Positions 8,682 through 17,811 are shown, counted from the first letter of the stretch. The stretch is 64,000 nt of DNA from Agrococcus sp. SGAir0287 (GCF_005484985.1 NZ_CP027942.1:1984001-2048000); one strand, 5' to 3'. Numbers and translations are program-made. The notes: generated by a model from the letters alone, not told the origin.

Positions 8682-10355
8682 TCAGGCCTCGATGACGACG
8701 GGCACGATCATCGGGCGGCGGCGGATGCGCGTGCCCACCCAGCGACCGACCGTGCGGCGCACGGTCTGCGAGAACTGGTGCGTGTCGCGCACGCCCTGGG
8801 CTGCCGCCTCCTCGAGCGCCTTGAGGATCTTCGGGCGGATCTCGTCGAAGATCGAGTCGTCCTCCGCGAAGCCTCGCGCGTGGATCTCGGGCCCGACGAC
8901 GCACTTGCCGGTCTGCGCCTCGATCGCGAGGAAGATCGAGATGAAGCCCTCCTCGGCGAGGATGCGGCGATCCTTGAGGTCGGCGTCGTCGATGCGCCCG
9001 ACCGACGAGCCGTCGACGTAGACGAAGCCGATCTCGATCTGGCCGGCGACGCGCACGTCGCCGTCCGTGAGGTCCCACACGGTGCCGTTCTCGCCCACGA
9101 ACGCACGGTCGTGCTCGACGCCCGTCTGGCGCGCGAGCGACGCGGCGGCGTGCAGGTGGCGGAACTCGCCGTGCACGGGGATGACGTTGCGCGGGCCGAG
9201 GATGTTGTAGCAGTACAGGAGCTCGCCGGCGGAGGCGTGCCCCGAGACGTGCACCTTGGCGTTGCCCTTGTGCACGACGTTGGCGCCGAGCTTCATGAGG
9301 CCGTTGATGACGCGGTAGACGGCGTTCTCGTTGCCGGGGATGAGGCTCGAGGCGAGGATGACGGTGTCGCGCTCCCCGACCGAGATCTGGTGCTCGCCGT
9401 TCGCGATGCGCGAGAGCACCGCCATCGGCTCGCCCTGCGAGCCGGTCGACATGAACACGATCTTCGACTCGGGCAGGTCGTGCGCCTTCTTCGCGTCGAT
9501 GAGCACGCCCTCCGGCACCGTGAGGTACCCGAGGTCGGCGGCGATGCCCATGTTCCGCACCATCGAGCGGCCCATGAAGGCGACGCGGCGACCGTGCGCG
9601 TGGGCGGCGTCGAGCACCTGCTGCACGCGGTGCACGTGGCTCGAGAACGACGCGACGACGACCTTGCCCTGCGTGGCGGCGATGACCTGCTCGAGCACGG
9701 GGCCGATGCCGCGCTCGGGTGCCGTGAAGCCGGGGACGTCGGCGTTCGTCGAGTCCACGAGGAACGCGTCGACGCCCTCCTCGCCGAGCCGCGCGAAGGC
9801 GCGCAGGTCGGTGATGCGGTCGTCGAGCGGCAGCTGGTCCATCTTGAAGTCGCCGGTCACGAGCGCCATGCCGGCCTTCGTGCGGATCGCGACGGCCAGC
9901 GCATCCGGGATCGAGTGGTTCACCGCGACGAACTCGAGGCCGAAGGGACCGAGCTGCTCGGTGCCGCCCTCGCGCACCGTGTGCGTGTAGGGCTTGATGC
10001 GGTGCTCCTTGAGCTTCGCCTCGACGAGCGCGAGCGTGAGCTGCGAGCCGATGAGCGGGATGTCCTGACGGAGCTTCAGCAGGTACGGCACGGCACCGAT
10101 GTGGTCCTCGTGGCCGTGCGTGAGCACGACGGCCTCGACGTCGTCGAGCCGATCGCGGATGGGACCGAAGTCGGGCAGGATCAGGTCGACGCCCGGCTGG
10201 TGCTCCTCGGGGAAGAGCACGCCGCAGTCGACGATGAGCAGTCGGCCGTCGATCTCGAAGACCGTCATGTTGCGGCCGACCTCGCCGAGGCCGCCGAGCG
10301 GGATGATGCGAAGGGTGCCGGGCTCGAGCGGAGCCGGCTGTGCGATGGCCGTCAT
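8682..10355 (-). CDS. rnj: Ribonuclease J
   Basis: A 557-residue metallo-beta-lactamase-fold nuclease with 5'-3' exonuclease and endonuclease activity in mRNA turnover and rRNA processing. The zinc motif HGHEDH is at residues 80-85 in the context VVLTHGHEDHIGAVPYL, and the beta-CASP region carries MSTGSQGEPMA. The C-terminal domain for dimerisation is intact, so the length is normal. The ATG at 10355 has a GAGGAGG ribosome site. It begins 15 bp after dapA and is almost certainly cotranscribed with it, an order conserved in Actinobacteria. A strong hairpin ends the transcript at 8621-8654. Confidence 0.96.
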   Translation of the reverse strand: MTAIAQPAPLEPGTLRIIPLGGLGEVGRNMTVFEIDGRLLIVDCGVLFPEEHQPGVDLILPDFGPIRDRLDDVEAVVLTHGHEDHIGAVPYLLKLRQDIPLIGSQLTLALVEAKLKEHRIKPYTHTVREGGTEQLGPFGLEFVAVNHSIPDALAVAIRTKAGMALVTGDFKMDQLPLDDRITDLRAFARLGEEGVDAFLVDSTNADVPGFTAPERGIGPVLEQVIAATQGKVVVASFSSHVHRVQQVLDAAHAHGRRVAFMGRSMVRNMGIAADLGYLTVPEGVLIDAKKAHDLPESKIVFMSTGSQGEPMAVLSRIANGEHQISVGERDTVILASSLIPGNENAVYRVINGLMKLGANVVHKGNAKVHVSGHASAGELLYCYNILGPRNVIPVHGEFRHLHAAASLARQTGVEHDRAFVGENGTVWDLTDGDVRVAGQIEIGFVYVDGSSVGRIDDADLKDRRILAEEGFISIFLAIEAQTGKCVVGPEIHARGFAEDDSIFDEIRPKILKALEEAAAQGVRDTHQFSQTVRRTVGRWVGTRIRRRPMIVPVVIEA

Positions 10356-10370
10356 GGGCCTCCTCGTGAG

Positions 10371-11342
10371 TCAGCGCGTCGTGCCGTGGACCTTCGGGAG
10401 CGCTCCACCGGCCGCTGCGTTCCGGTCGGGCCGGAAGCGGGAGAGGTCAAGGCCGTCGATGTCGCGCACGAGCGCGATCTCGTCCTCGATGAGCGCTGCC
10501 TCGGAGTCCTCGGGACCGACGAGCGGCAGGCGCACGCGCGGGCTGGAGATGCGGCCCAGCGCGTGCAGGATGTACTTGGTCGCGACCGTGCCCGGCACGT
10601 GCGTCATGGTCGCTCGCACGAGCGGCTCGAGCGCCTTGTGCTGGGCCTGCGCTGCGTGCAGGTCCCCGGCGTTCACGGCGTCGACGATCGTGCGGTAGGG
10701 GCGCGGGGCGATGTTCGCCGTCACGCCGATGAGTCCCACGGCACCCACCGCCAGGTGCGGCAGCACCATGGCGTCGTCGCCGGAGAAGTAGAGCAGGTCG
10801 GTCTGGTTCAGCACGCGGCTCACCTCGGCGAGGTCGCCCTTGGCGTCCTTCACCGCGAGGATGTTCGGGTGCTTCGCGGCGCGCACGATCGTCTCGTACC
10901 GGATGGGCACGCCCGTGCGGCCGGGGATGTCGTACAGGATGACGGGCAGGTCGGTCGCATCGGCGATCATGCGGAAGTGCGTGAGCAGCCCCGCCTGCGT
11001 CGGCTTGTTGTAGTACGGCGTCACGATCATGACGCCGTCGGCTCCGGCCTTCTCGGCCTGCCGGTACAGGTCGATGGCATGCGCGGTCTCGTTCGAGCCG
11101 CCGCCCTGGATGACCTTCGCCCGGCTGCCCGCGACGTCCTTCGCGACCTCGACGAGCCGGATCTTCTCCGGGTCGGTGAGCGTCGAGGTCTCGCCCGTCG
11201 TGCCGGAGACGACGATGCCATCGGCACCGTGCGTCACGACGTCGTCGATGAGCCGCTCGACGCCGGGCCAGTCGACCTCTCCGTCCGCCTGCAGCGGCGT
11301 CACGAGGGCGACCAGGACCTGGCCGAAGGGGTTGTGGGTCAC
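10371..11342 (-). CDS. dapA: 4-hydroxy-tetrahydrodipicolinate synthase
   Basis: A 323-residue class I aldolase that condenses pyruvate with aspartate semialdehyde, the entry to lysine and diaminopimelate synthesis for peptidoglycan. The Schiff-base lysine is K165 (ILAVKDAKGD), the catalytic tyrosine Y137 lies in ILYDIPGR, and GTTGE at 47-51 is the substrate-carboxylate loop. Start is GTG at 11342, with TAGCCT 7 nt before it; the gap itself is G-rich and could also act as a ribosome site. It heads the dapA-rnj unit; dapB is four genes upstream. Confidence 0.95.
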   Translation of the reverse strand: MTHNPFGQVLVALVTPLQADGEVDWPGVERLIDDVVTHGADGIVVSGTTGETSTLTDPEKIRLVEVAKDVAGSRAKVIQGGGSNETAHAIDLYRQAEKAGADGVMIVTPYYNKPTQAGLLTHFRMIADATDLPVILYDIPGRTGVPIRYETIVRAAKHPNILAVKDAKGDLAEVSRVLNQTDLLYFSGDDAMVLPHLAVGAVGLIGVTANIAPRPYRTIVDAVNAGDLHAAQAQHKALEPLVRATMTHVPGTVATKYILHALGRISSPRVRLPLVGPEDSEAALIEDEIALVRDIDGLDLSRFRPDRNAAAGGALPKVHGTTR

Positions 11343-11349
11343 GTCCCCC

Positions 11350-11355
11350 AGGCTA
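11350..11355 (-). promoter_or_regulatory. Leaderless -10 element of dapA
   Basis: TAGCCT on the minus strand ends 7 nt before the dapA GTG. It overlaps the dfrA stop codon region, so the promoter sits at the very end of the upstream gene. Confidence 0.5.
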
Positions 11356-11910
11356 TCGCGGGTCGGAGGGCGCCGGATGCGGCTGGATGCCCACGCGCGT
11401 GAGCGTGCGGAAGCGGTAGCGCAGGCCGCCCTTCGACTCGTGCCACCCCTCGGCGGGGTCGAGCACGAGCGTCGCCCACTCCGGGCTGAGCTCCGGCGCC
11501 GTCGTGTCGCCGTCGAGCTCGGCGTCGATCTCGGTGACCTCGATCGTGTCGGCGATCGCGAGCGCCTGCCGGTAGACCTGGCCGCCACCGATGACCCAGA
11601 TGGTCTCGGCCTCGTCCTCCTCCGCCACGATGCGCGCGACGTCGAGGGCGGTCTCGAGGGTCGACACGACCGTCGCGCCCGGCGCCTCGTACGAGGGGTC
11701 ACGCGAGATCACGACGTTCGTGCGGCCCGGCAGCGGCCTCGGCGGCGTGCCGAACGACTCCCACGTGCGACGCCCCATGACGACGGGCGAGCCGAGCGTG
11801 ATGCGTCGGAAGCGCCGCATGTCCTCAGGCAGCCGCCACGGCATGTCGCCACCCGCGCCGATGACGTGGCCGTGGGCCTCGGCCCAGATGAGCCCGATCC
11901 GCTGCGTCAT
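11353..11910 (-). CDS. dfrA: Dihydrofolate reductase
   Basis: A 185-residue NADPH-dependent enzyme that regenerates tetrahydrofolate. Family landmarks are LIWAEAHGHVIGAGGDMPWR (substrate and cofactor loop), the acidic residue in PEDMRRFR, VVMGRRTWES (cofactor binding) and IWVIGGGQVYRQAL near residue 120. It starts 11 bp after thyA and is surely cotranscribed with it, which fits biochemistry because ThyA produces the dihydrofolate that this enzyme recycles. The C-terminus is about 20 residues longer than the minimal enzyme. Confidence 0.95.
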   Translation of the reverse strand: MTQRIGLIWAEAHGHVIGAGGDMPWRLPEDMRRFRRITLGSPVVMGRRTWESFGTPPRPLPGRTNVVISRDPSYEAPGATVVSTLETALDVARIVAEEDEAETIWVIGGGQVYRQALAIADTIEVTEIDAELDGDTTAPELSPEWATLVLDPAEGWHESKGGLRYRFRTLTRVGIQPHPAPSDPR

Positions 11911-11921
11911 GCGTGCATCGC

Positions 11922-12719
11922 TCAGACGGCGACGGGCGCCTTGATGCCCGGGTGGTGCTCGTAGCCGACGACCTCGAAGTCGTCGTACTCGTAGTCGAGG
12001 ATGCTCGCCGGCTTCCTCGTGAGCCGCAGGGTCGGCAGCGCGAACGGCTCGCGCGACAGCTGCCGCTCGACCTGCTCGACGTGGTTGTCGTAGATGTGGC
12101 AGTCGCCGCCCGTCCACACGAGGTCGCCGACCTCGAGGTCCGTCTGCTGCGCGAGCATGTGCGTCAGCAGGGCGTAGGAGGCGATGTTGAACGGCACGCC
12201 GAGGAACATGTCGGCCGAGCGCTGGTAGATCTGCAGCGAGAGCCGGCCGTCCGCGACGAACACCTGGAAGAACGCGTGGCATGGCGCGAGCGCCATGTCG
12301 GGGATGTCGGCGGGGTTCCACGCCGACACGATGAGCCTGCGCGAGTCCGGGTTCGAGCGGATCTGCTCGACGAGCTGCGAGAGCTGGTCGATCGACTCCC
12401 CCGACGGCGTCGGCCACGAGCGCCACTGCACGCCGTAGACGGGTCCGAGGTCGCCCTCGGCGTCGGCCCACTCGTCCCAGATCGTCACGCCGCGCTCCTG
12501 CAGCCAGCGCACGTTCGAGTCGCCGCGCAGGAACCACAGCAGCTCGAGCGCCACCGACTTGAAGTGCACGCGCTTGGTCGTCACGAGCGGGAAGCCCTCG
12601 GACAGGTCGTAGCGGAGCTGCCTGCCGAACACGCTGCGCGTGCCGGTGCCGGTGCGGTCGCCCTTCGCGACGCCGTGGGCGAGGACATCGGCGAGGAGGG
12701 TCTCGTAGGGCTGGCTCAT
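11922..12719 (-). CDS. thyA: Thymidylate synthase
   Basis: A 265-residue ThyA that methylates dUMP to dTMP using methylenetetrahydrofolate. The catalytic cysteine is C147 in [24 protein letters not shown] near residue 20 and [20 protein letters not shown] bind phosphate and folate. Length matches the Escherichia coli enzyme. The ATG has a GGGAG ribosome site about 8 nt upstream. dfrA follows at once. A membrane protein and dapB lie upstream, separated by 64 bp. Confidence 0.97.
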   Translation of the reverse strand: MSQPYETLLADVLAHGVAKGDRTGTGTRSVFGRQLRYDLSEGFPLVTTKRVHFKSVALELLWFLRGDSNVRWLQERGVTIWDEWADAEGDLGPVYGVQWRSWPTPSGESIDQLSQLVEQIRSNPDSRRLIVSAWNPADIPDMALAPCHAFFQVFVADGRLSLQIYQRSADMFLGVPFNIASYALLTHMLAQQTDLEVGDLVWTGGDCHIYDNHVEQVERQLSREPFALPTLRLTRKPASILDYEYDDFEVVGYEHHPGIKAPVAV

Positions 12720-12783
12720 GGTGGCTCCCAGTCTGGCACCGCGGTGGCGTCGCGGCGCGGATCGACGCGGCGGACGGATGGCG

Positions 12784-13215
12784 TCAGGCGCGACTGAGAC
12801 GGATGGCCTCGCGCGCGGCGCGCCGTGCCCGCCTCCGGTCGCGCGCGGCGTCGTAGGCCATCGACAGCCGCAGCCACGCCTCCCACGACTCGGGGTGCGC
12901 CTCGACGTCGGCCTTCGCGACCGGGAAGGCGCGGTCGGCGGCCGCCTTGTCGGCGCGGCCGCTCGGCGCCTTCGGCAGCGGCGTCGGCATGCCGCCCGCG
13001 GCGTCGAGTCGGCGCACGAGCCGGTCGAGCCGCACGCCGAAGACGAGCTCGGCGACGAGCGCCCAGGCGCCGACCCCGGCGAAGAGCACGAGCGCGGCGC
13101 CGAGCACGATGCCCGCGACCTCGCCGCTCGCCATCAGCCGGACCGCCCACGACCCCGCGAGCACGACGTACAGCGCGAGCACGGCCGCCATGAGCCACGC
13201 GCCCGCCTTGCTCAT
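12784..13215 (-). CDS. Conserved membrane protein with TPR-like C-terminus
   Basis: A 143-residue protein with two N-terminal membrane helices (about residues 8-28 and 33-57) and a soluble C-terminal part. The last 55 residues ([20 protein letters not shown] then [20 protein letters not shown]) look like one tetratricopeptide-type helical hairpin. Its ATG overlaps the dapB stop by 4 bp, so it is coupled to DapB. Function unknown; I recognise it only as a common neighbour type in Microbacteriaceae and would not assign a role. Confidence 0.75.
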   Translation of the reverse strand: MSKAGAWLMAAVLALYVVLAGSWAVRLMASGEVAGIVLGAALVLFAGVGAWALVAELVFGVRLDRLVRRLDAAGGMPTPLPKAPSGRADKAAADRAFPVAKADVEAHPESWEAWLRLSMAYDAARDRRRARRAAREAIRLSRA

Positions 13216-13907
13216 GCGAGCCCGAGCAGGTCGTCGAGCCCCACGACGACGCCGGCCGGCGGCGTCGCGCGCAGCGCGAGCAGGATGCCGGCGGCGTAGG
13301 CGTCGTGCCCGAGCGTGTCGTGACGGATCGTGAGCGTCTCCCCCGTGCCGCCCAGCACGACCTCCTGCCGCGCGCTCACGCCCGGCAGCCGCAGCGCATG
13401 CACGGGGATGCCCGCGACGAGCGTGCCGCGGCCGGGCTCGTGCGGCGTCGGCGCCTCGACGGCGCGGACGGCGGCGATGGCCTCGGCGGTGCGCACGGCG
13501 GTGCCGCTGGGCGCATCGACCTTGCGCGCGTGATGCGTCTCGACGATCTCGACGGCGCCGAGGTGCCTCGCTGCGATCGTCGCGAGATGCGTGCCGACGA
13601 CGGAGCCGATCGAGAAGTTCGGCACGATGCGGACGCCGGTGGCACCCCGCTCGCGGAGCGCGTCGACGCGCGCGGCGCCCCAGCCGCTCGTCCCCACGAC
13701 GATCGCCACGCCCTGCGCGACGGCCGCGTCGACGATCCGCTGGGAGGCGGCGAGGATCGTGGCGTCGAACGCGACGTCGACGCCTGCGAGGTCGAGCTCG
13801 CCGCGCGGGTCGAGCACGACGGCCTCGAGGTCGTCGGCCGAGTCGATCGCGGCGACGGCGGCGGCGCCGAGCCGTCCGCTCGCACCGAGGACGCCCACGC
13901 GCAGCAT
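13212..13907 (-). CDS. dapB: 4-hydroxy-tetrahydrodipicolinate reductase
   Basis: A 231-residue NAD(P)H-dependent reductase for the second dedicated step of the diaminopimelate/lysine pathway. The Rossmann loop GASGRLG starts at residue 8, and the active-site signature ETHHARKVDAPSGTA contains H125, H126 and K129. Slightly shorter than the usual 245 residues. The ATG at 13907 has TAGGCT 7 nt upstream, indicating a leaderless transcript running into the coupled membrane protein. It is divergent from the GNAT gene across 55 bp. Confidence 0.95.
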   Translation of the reverse strand: MLRVGVLGASGRLGAAAVAAIDSADDLEAVVLDPRGELDLAGVDVAFDATILAASQRIVDAAVAQGVAIVVGTSGWGAARVDALRERGATGVRIVPNFSIGSVVGTHLATIAARHLGAVEIVETHHARKVDAPSGTAVRTAEAIAAVRAVEAPTPHEPGRGTLVAGIPVHALRLPGVSARQEVVLGGTGETLTIRHDTLGHDAYAAGILLALRATPPAGVVVGLDDLLGLA

Positions 13908-13914
13908 GGTCCCG

Positions 13915-13920
13915 AGCCTA
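13915..13920 (-). promoter_or_regulatory. Leaderless -10 element of dapB
   Basis: TAGGCT on the minus strand lies 7 nt before the dapB ATG, in the 55-bp divergent region shared with the GNAT gene. Confidence 0.5.
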
Positions 13921-13950
13921 CCGGCGCACGGTGGCCCGTCGGCGCGGCGC

Positions 13951-13956
13951 TAGCGT
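13951..13956 (+). promoter_or_regulatory. Leaderless -10 element of the GNAT gene
   Basis: TAGCGT lies 6 nt before the GTG start at 13963 and no ribosome site is present in the gap. It faces the dapB promoter 30 bp away. Confidence 0.5.
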
Positions 13957-13962
13957 GGCCAC

Positions 13963-14436
13963 GTGCTCACGCTCCACGACGCCTCCCCCGACGACCCCGA
14001 CGCCCGCACGCTGCTCGACGCCTACGTCGCCGACCGGGTCGCGACCTGGGCCGACGACACGCGGCCGTACCAGCCGAAGACGGCGCCGGCCGAGCAGCTG
14101 ACGCCCCCGAACGGCGCCCTGCTCGTCGCGCGGCTCGACGGCACGCCCGTCGGCGTCGGCGGCGTGCGCCGCATCCCCTCCGACGAGGGCGTCTGGTTCG
14201 AGGTCAAGCACCTCTTCGCCTCGCCCGCGGCACGGGGCCACGGCGTCGGCAAGGCGCTGCTCGCCGCCCTCGAGGAGCGGGCGACCGCGCTCGGCGCGAC
14301 CGACGTCGTGCTCGACACGAACGACTCGCTCGCCGCGGCTGGCGGCCTCTACCTCGCAGCGGGCTTCGAGCGGGTCGACCCGTTCAACGACAACCCCAAC
14401 GCGAACGCCTGGTTCCGCAAGCGCGTCGCGCGCTGA
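13963..14436 (+). CDS. GNAT family N-acetyltransferase
   Basis: A 157-residue acetyl-CoA-dependent acyltransferase of the GNAT fold. The acetyl-CoA loop is seen in VKHLFASPAARGHGVGKALL (R/Q-x-x-G-x-G/A form), with motif B near LDTNDSLAAAGGLYLAAGF. The substrate cannot be inferred. It is the only plus-strand gene between recA and pnp and is inserted between dapB and the phosphatase, so it is probably an accessory acquisition. The GTG start is supported by the adjacent TAGCGT element. Confidence 0.87.
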   Translation: MLTLHDASPDDPDARTLLDAYVADRVATWADDTRPYQPKTAPAEQLTPPNGALLVARLDGTPVGVGGVRRIPSDEGVWFEVKHLFASPAARGHGVGKALLAALEERATALGATDVVLDTNDSLAAAGGLYLAAGFERVDPFNDNPNANAWFRKRVAR

Positions 14437-14449
14437 CGCGAACGGGGGC

Positions 14450-15052
14450 TCAGACCGGCAGCGCCGTCGGCATGCCCGTGCGCAGCTCGACGGGCAGGTG
14501 GCCGAGGTCGTTGTGGCACAGCAGCTGCGGCGGGCGACCCGGGCGCATGTGGATGACCGTGAGGCCGCCGTTGGCCTGGTTGAGCGTCATCCACTTCCAG
14601 TCCGGCGCGTCGAGCACGTGCCGCACGAACCAGCCGATGACGAAGTTGTGCGTCACGAGCAGCACGTCGCTGCGCTCGCCGCGGGGCATGAGCCACTGCT
14701 CGACCGCGTCCGCCATCTGCGCGCGACCCGCGTCGACCTCCGCATCCGTGACGCCGGTGAAGAAGGCCTGGTACGCGTGCGGCATCTCGGGCTCGGGGCC
14801 GGACGGGATGCAGTCCATGAGCAGCGCATGCGGCTGGAACTCGGTCGCCGGCAGTCGCTCGTGCATCACGCGCGCCGTGTGCTCCGCCCGGACGAGCGGC
14901 GAGTGGTAGGCCTCGGTGAAGGCGACGCCGCTCAGCCGATCGGCGATGAGGTGCGACTGGCGCACGCCGCGCGCCGACAGCGGGCCGTCCTCGACGCCGT
15001 GCTCGGCATCCTGCTGCTCGCCGTGACGGACGAGGTACAGGTGATGCGCCAC
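14450..15052 (-). CDS. Histidine phosphatase family protein
   Basis: A 200-residue member of the phosphoglycerate mutase-like histidine phosphatase superfamily. The phosphorylated histidine lies in LYLVRHGEQQ near residue 10; the second histidine is in LLVTHNFVIGW near residue 150. YHSPLVRAEHTA supplies the usual arginine. The GTG at 15052 has GGAAGGA about 9 nt upstream. The substrate is unknown; such proteins act on phosphosugars, phosphoproteins or cell-wall intermediates. It lies downstream of the M16 peptidase with 103 bp between. Confidence 0.87.
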   Translation of the reverse strand: MAHHLYLVRHGEQQDAEHGVEDGPLSARGVRQSHLIADRLSGVAFTEAYHSPLVRAEHTARVMHERLPATEFQPHALLMDCIPSGPEPEMPHAYQAFFTGVTDAEVDAGRAQMADAVEQWLMPRGERSDVLLVTHNFVIGWFVRHVLDAPDWKWMTLNQANGGLTVIHMRPGRPPQLLCHNDLGHLPVELRTGMPTALPV

Positions 15053-15155
15053 GGCGTGCAGTCCTTCCGTCGAGGTCGCGCGGCGTCGCGCGATGGGCCC
15101 GACACACCCTACCCGCGCCGCCCGAGCGACTCGCCCACGGTGACGTCGGATGCGG

Positions 15156-16487
15156 TCAGGCGAGCCCTGCGAAGACGTCGGCGCGCACGGGGCCGACGGC
15201 GGCGATCGAGCGACGACCGCCCGCGACCTCGGCGGCGATCGCGCGCACGTCGTCGCCCGTGACCCGGTCGACGGCGGCGAGCACGGCGTCGAGGTCCGAG
15301 AACTCCCCCATCGTGAGCTCGGCGCGGCCGAGGCGCGACATGCGCGAGTCGGAGTCCTCGAGCGCCAGGGCGCTCGCGCCCGCGATCTGCCCCTTCGCAC
15401 GCACGAGCTCCTCCTCGCTCACGCCGTCGCTCGCGAGGCGGTCGAGCTCGCCGAGCATGATGCGCGCGACCTCGCCCGCCTTCGCGGGCGTGCAGCCGGC
15501 GTACATGCCGAACGAGCCGGCGTCGGAGTAGAGCGACGAGTACGAGTAGACCGAGTATGCGAGGCCGCGACGCTCGCGCACCTCCTGGAAGAGGCGCGAC
15601 GACATGCCGGCGCCGAGCAGGGTGTTCATGACCGACAGGTGGGCGCGGCGACGGTCGGCGGCGAGCAGGCCCGGCATGCCGATCATGAGGTTCACCTGCT
15701 CGAGGGGTCGCTCGATCGCCTCGATCGCGCCGCCTGCGATCGCGGCGGGATCCGTCGCGCGGCGCGCGTGCGGCGCCGAGGGCGCGTCGTCCCAGCCGCT
15801 GTCGGCCAGGGCGCGCTCCACGAGCCCGACGAGCGCGTCGTGGTCGACGGCGCCGGCGACGGTCACGACGAGGTCGCGAGCACGGTAGTGCTCGCGGTAG
15901 TGCGCGGCGACGTCGTCGCGGGAGACGGCGCGGATGGTCTCCTTCGTGCCGCCGATGGGACGGCCCAGCGGATGCTCGCCGTAGACGAGGCGCGCGAGCA
16001 GCTCGCCGGCGACGTCGCCCGGGTCGTCGTCCGCCATCGCGAGCTCCTCGAGGATGACGCCGCGCTCGCTCTCGAACTCGTCCGCGTCGAGCAGCGAGGA
16101 CGTGACCATGTCGGTGAGCACCTCGACGGCCATCGGCAGGTCGCGGTCGCGCACCTTGGCGTAGTAGCAGGTGTGCTCCTTCGCCGTGAGCGCGTTGTGC
16201 TCGCCGCCGACGGCGTCGAACGCGACGGCGATGTCGAACGCGGATCGGCGCTGCGTGCCCTTGAACAGCAGGTGCTCGAGGAAGTGCGTCGAGCCGTACG
16301 TGATGGGCTGCTCGTCGCGGGAGCCGACCGGCACCCAGAAGCCGACCGTGACGCTCGAGGCGCCGGGGACGTGCTCGCTGAGCACCCGCAGGCCCGTGGG
16401 CAGCACCGTGCGCCGGACGAGCGCGCCGCCCGACGCGGCGATCGTGGTGTCCGGGGACTCGAGCGGCAGCGGCACGGGGGCAGACAT
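15156..16487 (-). CDS. M16 family zinc peptidase (insulinase/processing-peptidase type)
   Basis: A 443-residue M16B peptidase. The inverted zinc motif HFLEH is complete at residues 68-72, and the third ligand glutamate lies in the GVILEELAMADDDPGD helix near 149. TAKEHTCYYAKV is the usual sequence after the motif, though the common FNA is HNA here. The C-terminal half carries the typical YSYSSLYSDAGSFGMYAG segment. This gene follows pnp in most Actinobacteria; here a ribokinase lies between. The ATG at 16487 has TAGGCT 7 nt upstream. Physiological substrate is not known for the actinobacterial group. Confidence 0.92.
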   Translation of the reverse strand: MSAPVPLPLESPDTTIAASGGALVRRTVLPTGLRVLSEHVPGASSVTVGFWVPVGSRDEQPITYGSTHFLEHLLFKGTQRRSAFDIAVAFDAVGGEHNALTAKEHTCYYAKVRDRDLPMAVEVLTDMVTSSLLDADEFESERGVILEELAMADDDPGDVAGELLARLVYGEHPLGRPIGGTKETIRAVSRDDVAAHYREHYRARDLVVTVAGAVDHDALVGLVERALADSGWDDAPSAPHARRATDPAAIAGGAIEAIERPLEQVNLMIGMPGLLAADRRRAHLSVMNTLLGAGMSSRLFQEVRERRGLAYSVYSYSSLYSDAGSFGMYAGCTPAKAGEVARIMLGELDRLASDGVSEEELVRAKGQIAGASALALEDSDSRMSRLGRAELTMGEFSDLDAVLAAVDRVTGDDVRAIAAEVAGGRRSIAAVGPVRADVFAGLA

Positions 16488-16494
16488 GCCTGCC

Positions 16495-16500
16495 AGCCTA
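16495..16500 (-). promoter_or_regulatory. Leaderless -10 element of the M16 peptidase gene
   Basis: TAGGCT on the minus strand lies 7 nt before the ATG at 16487, in the 57-bp gap downstream of the ribokinase gene. Confidence 0.5.
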
Positions 16501-16544
16501 CGTCGGCGACGGGCGCCCACCGGACGTCGTCCGCCCTCCGCGGA

Positions 16545-17450
16545 TCAGGCGCCGGCCAGGAACGCGTCGACCTCCGCGCCGGACGGGATGGACGCCGTGG
16601 CGCCGACGCGCGTGACCGAGATCGCCGCCGCCGCCATCGCACGGCGCGCGGCGTCGTCGAGGCTCGCGCCGTCCGCGAGCGCGGCCGCCAGGAAGCCCGA
16701 GAACGTGTCGCCCGCGGCGGTCGAGTCGACGGCGTCGACGACGTGCCCTGCGAGGGTGCGCGCGCCCGCGCCGTCCACGAGCACGGCGCCCGCCTTGCCG
16801 AGGGTGACGATCGCGGCCTCGACGCCGCGCTCGAGGAACCACTGCGCCGCGCGCTCGGCGCTCGCCGCATCCGTCACCTCGACGCCCGTGAGCAGCGCCG
16901 CCTCGTGCTCGTTGGGCTTCACGAGGCTCACGTGCCGCCAGATCGACTCGGGCAGCGGCGCAGCCGGCGCGGGATCGAGGACGACGCGGATGCCGCGGGC
17001 GTGCGCCGCCTCGGCGGCGGCGACGACGACCTCCTGCTCGACCTCGAGCTGCAGCAGCAGCACGGACGCCTCGGTCGCGGCGAGCGCCTCGCGAGCCTGC
17101 GCGACCGCGAGGCGGGCGTTGGCGAGCGGCACGACCACGATGGAGTTGTCGCCGCCGGCGACGCGGATGTGGGCGATGCCCGTGCCGCCGTCCACGACCC
17201 GCACGGCGTCCGTGTCGACGTCCGAGTCCCGCAGGCCGCCGAGGGCGACGTCCGCGAACGCATCCGATCCCACGCATCCGACCATCGCGGTCGGCGCGCC
17301 GGCGCGGGCTGCGGCGACGGCCTGGTTCGCACCCTTGCCGCCGAGGCCGGTCTCCAGCGCCGTGCCGGTGATCGTCTCCCCCGCCTGCGCCATGCGATCC
17401 GCGACGACCGTCACGTCCACGTTGATGCTGCCGACCACGATGACGCTCAT
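16545..17450 (-). CDS. rbsK: Ribokinase (PfkB family)
   Basis: A 301-residue PfkB-family sugar kinase that phosphorylates ribose at O5. GSINVDVTVVADRMAQAGET at the N-terminus and GLGGKGANQAVAAARAG at about residue 40 are the sugar-binding signatures, and DSTAAGDTFSGFL near residue 240 holds the catalytic aspartate and anion hole. No ribose transporter is adjacent. The ATG has TAGGCT 7 nt upstream. It interrupts the usual pnp-M16 pair, so it is likely an insertion with its own promoter. A related nucleoside kinase is possible but GGKGANQA favours ribokinase. Confidence 0.88.
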   Translation of the reverse strand: MSVIVVGSINVDVTVVADRMAQAGETITGTALETGLGGKGANQAVAAARAGAPTAMVGCVGSDAFADVALGGLRDSDVDTDAVRVVDGGTGIAHIRVAGGDNSIVVVPLANARLAVAQAREALAATEASVLLLQLEVEQEVVVAAAEAAHARGIRVVLDPAPAAPLPESIWRHVSLVKPNEHEAALLTGVEVTDAASAERAAQWFLERGVEAAIVTLGKAGAVLVDGAGARTLAGHVVDAVDSTAAGDTFSGFLAAALADGASLDDAARRAMAAAAISVTRVGATASIPSGAEVDAFLAGA

Positions 17451-17457
17451 GCGCTCG

Positions 17458-17463
17458 AGCCTA
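17458..17463 (-). promoter_or_regulatory. Leaderless -10 element of rbsK
   Basis: TAGGCT on the minus strand lies 7 nt before the rbsK ATG. Confidence 0.5.
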
Positions 17464-17762
17464 CGGCGCACGTCGCGAGGAGCGGCACGCGCACGGCGGG
17501 GCACGAAGCGATGCTCGGAGCACCTTCGAGTGCATGTCGCACGCTTGCCCGCTCTCAGCGTCACGTCGTGCACGGTCGCGAGGTCGCCGGGCCGCAGCAT
17601 CATCCCTGCGTCTCTTCGCATGCTCGCGCGCGCGGGGACCGCATCCCACCGCCCCACAGGGACCGAGGGTCTCGTGACGGCTCCTCGCTGCGCTCGGGGC
17701 CTCCTCGACCAGCTGGTGGTGGACGCCTCCCGCGTCGATGACGGACCCGCCGCCCGGGCACG
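17464..17762. other. Gene-poor gap between rbsK and pnp
   Basis: This stretch holds no convincing gene; its short reading frames lack family features and ribosome sites. It contains one dispersed repeat copy (17668-17715) and abuts the pnp terminator. Nothing else was recognised. Confidence 0.6.
17668..17715 (+). repeat. Dispersed GGTCTCG...CTCCTCGACCAGCTG repeat, single copy
   Basis: The ends GGTCTCGTGACGG and CTCCTCGACCAGCTG are almost the same as those of the repeats in the mutY-rnb gap at 37.5-38.1 kb; the middle is a GC-rich region of similar length. Repeats with this type of sequence are, to my knowledge, scattered through many Microbacteriaceae intergenic regions. This copy shows that the 37-kb array is part of a dispersed family. 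Confidence 0.7.
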
Positions 17763-17798
17763 ACGATGGGGACGCACCCGCAGGTGCGCCCCCATCGT
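17763..17798 (-). terminator. Hairpin terminator after pnp
   Basis: Two 16-nt arms with one mismatch (ACGATGGGG and CGCACC with their complements) close a 4-nt CGCA loop 14 bp past the pnp stop. No U-tract follows. Confidence 0.7.
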
Positions 17799-17811
17799 GG
17801 TCAGGCTCGGG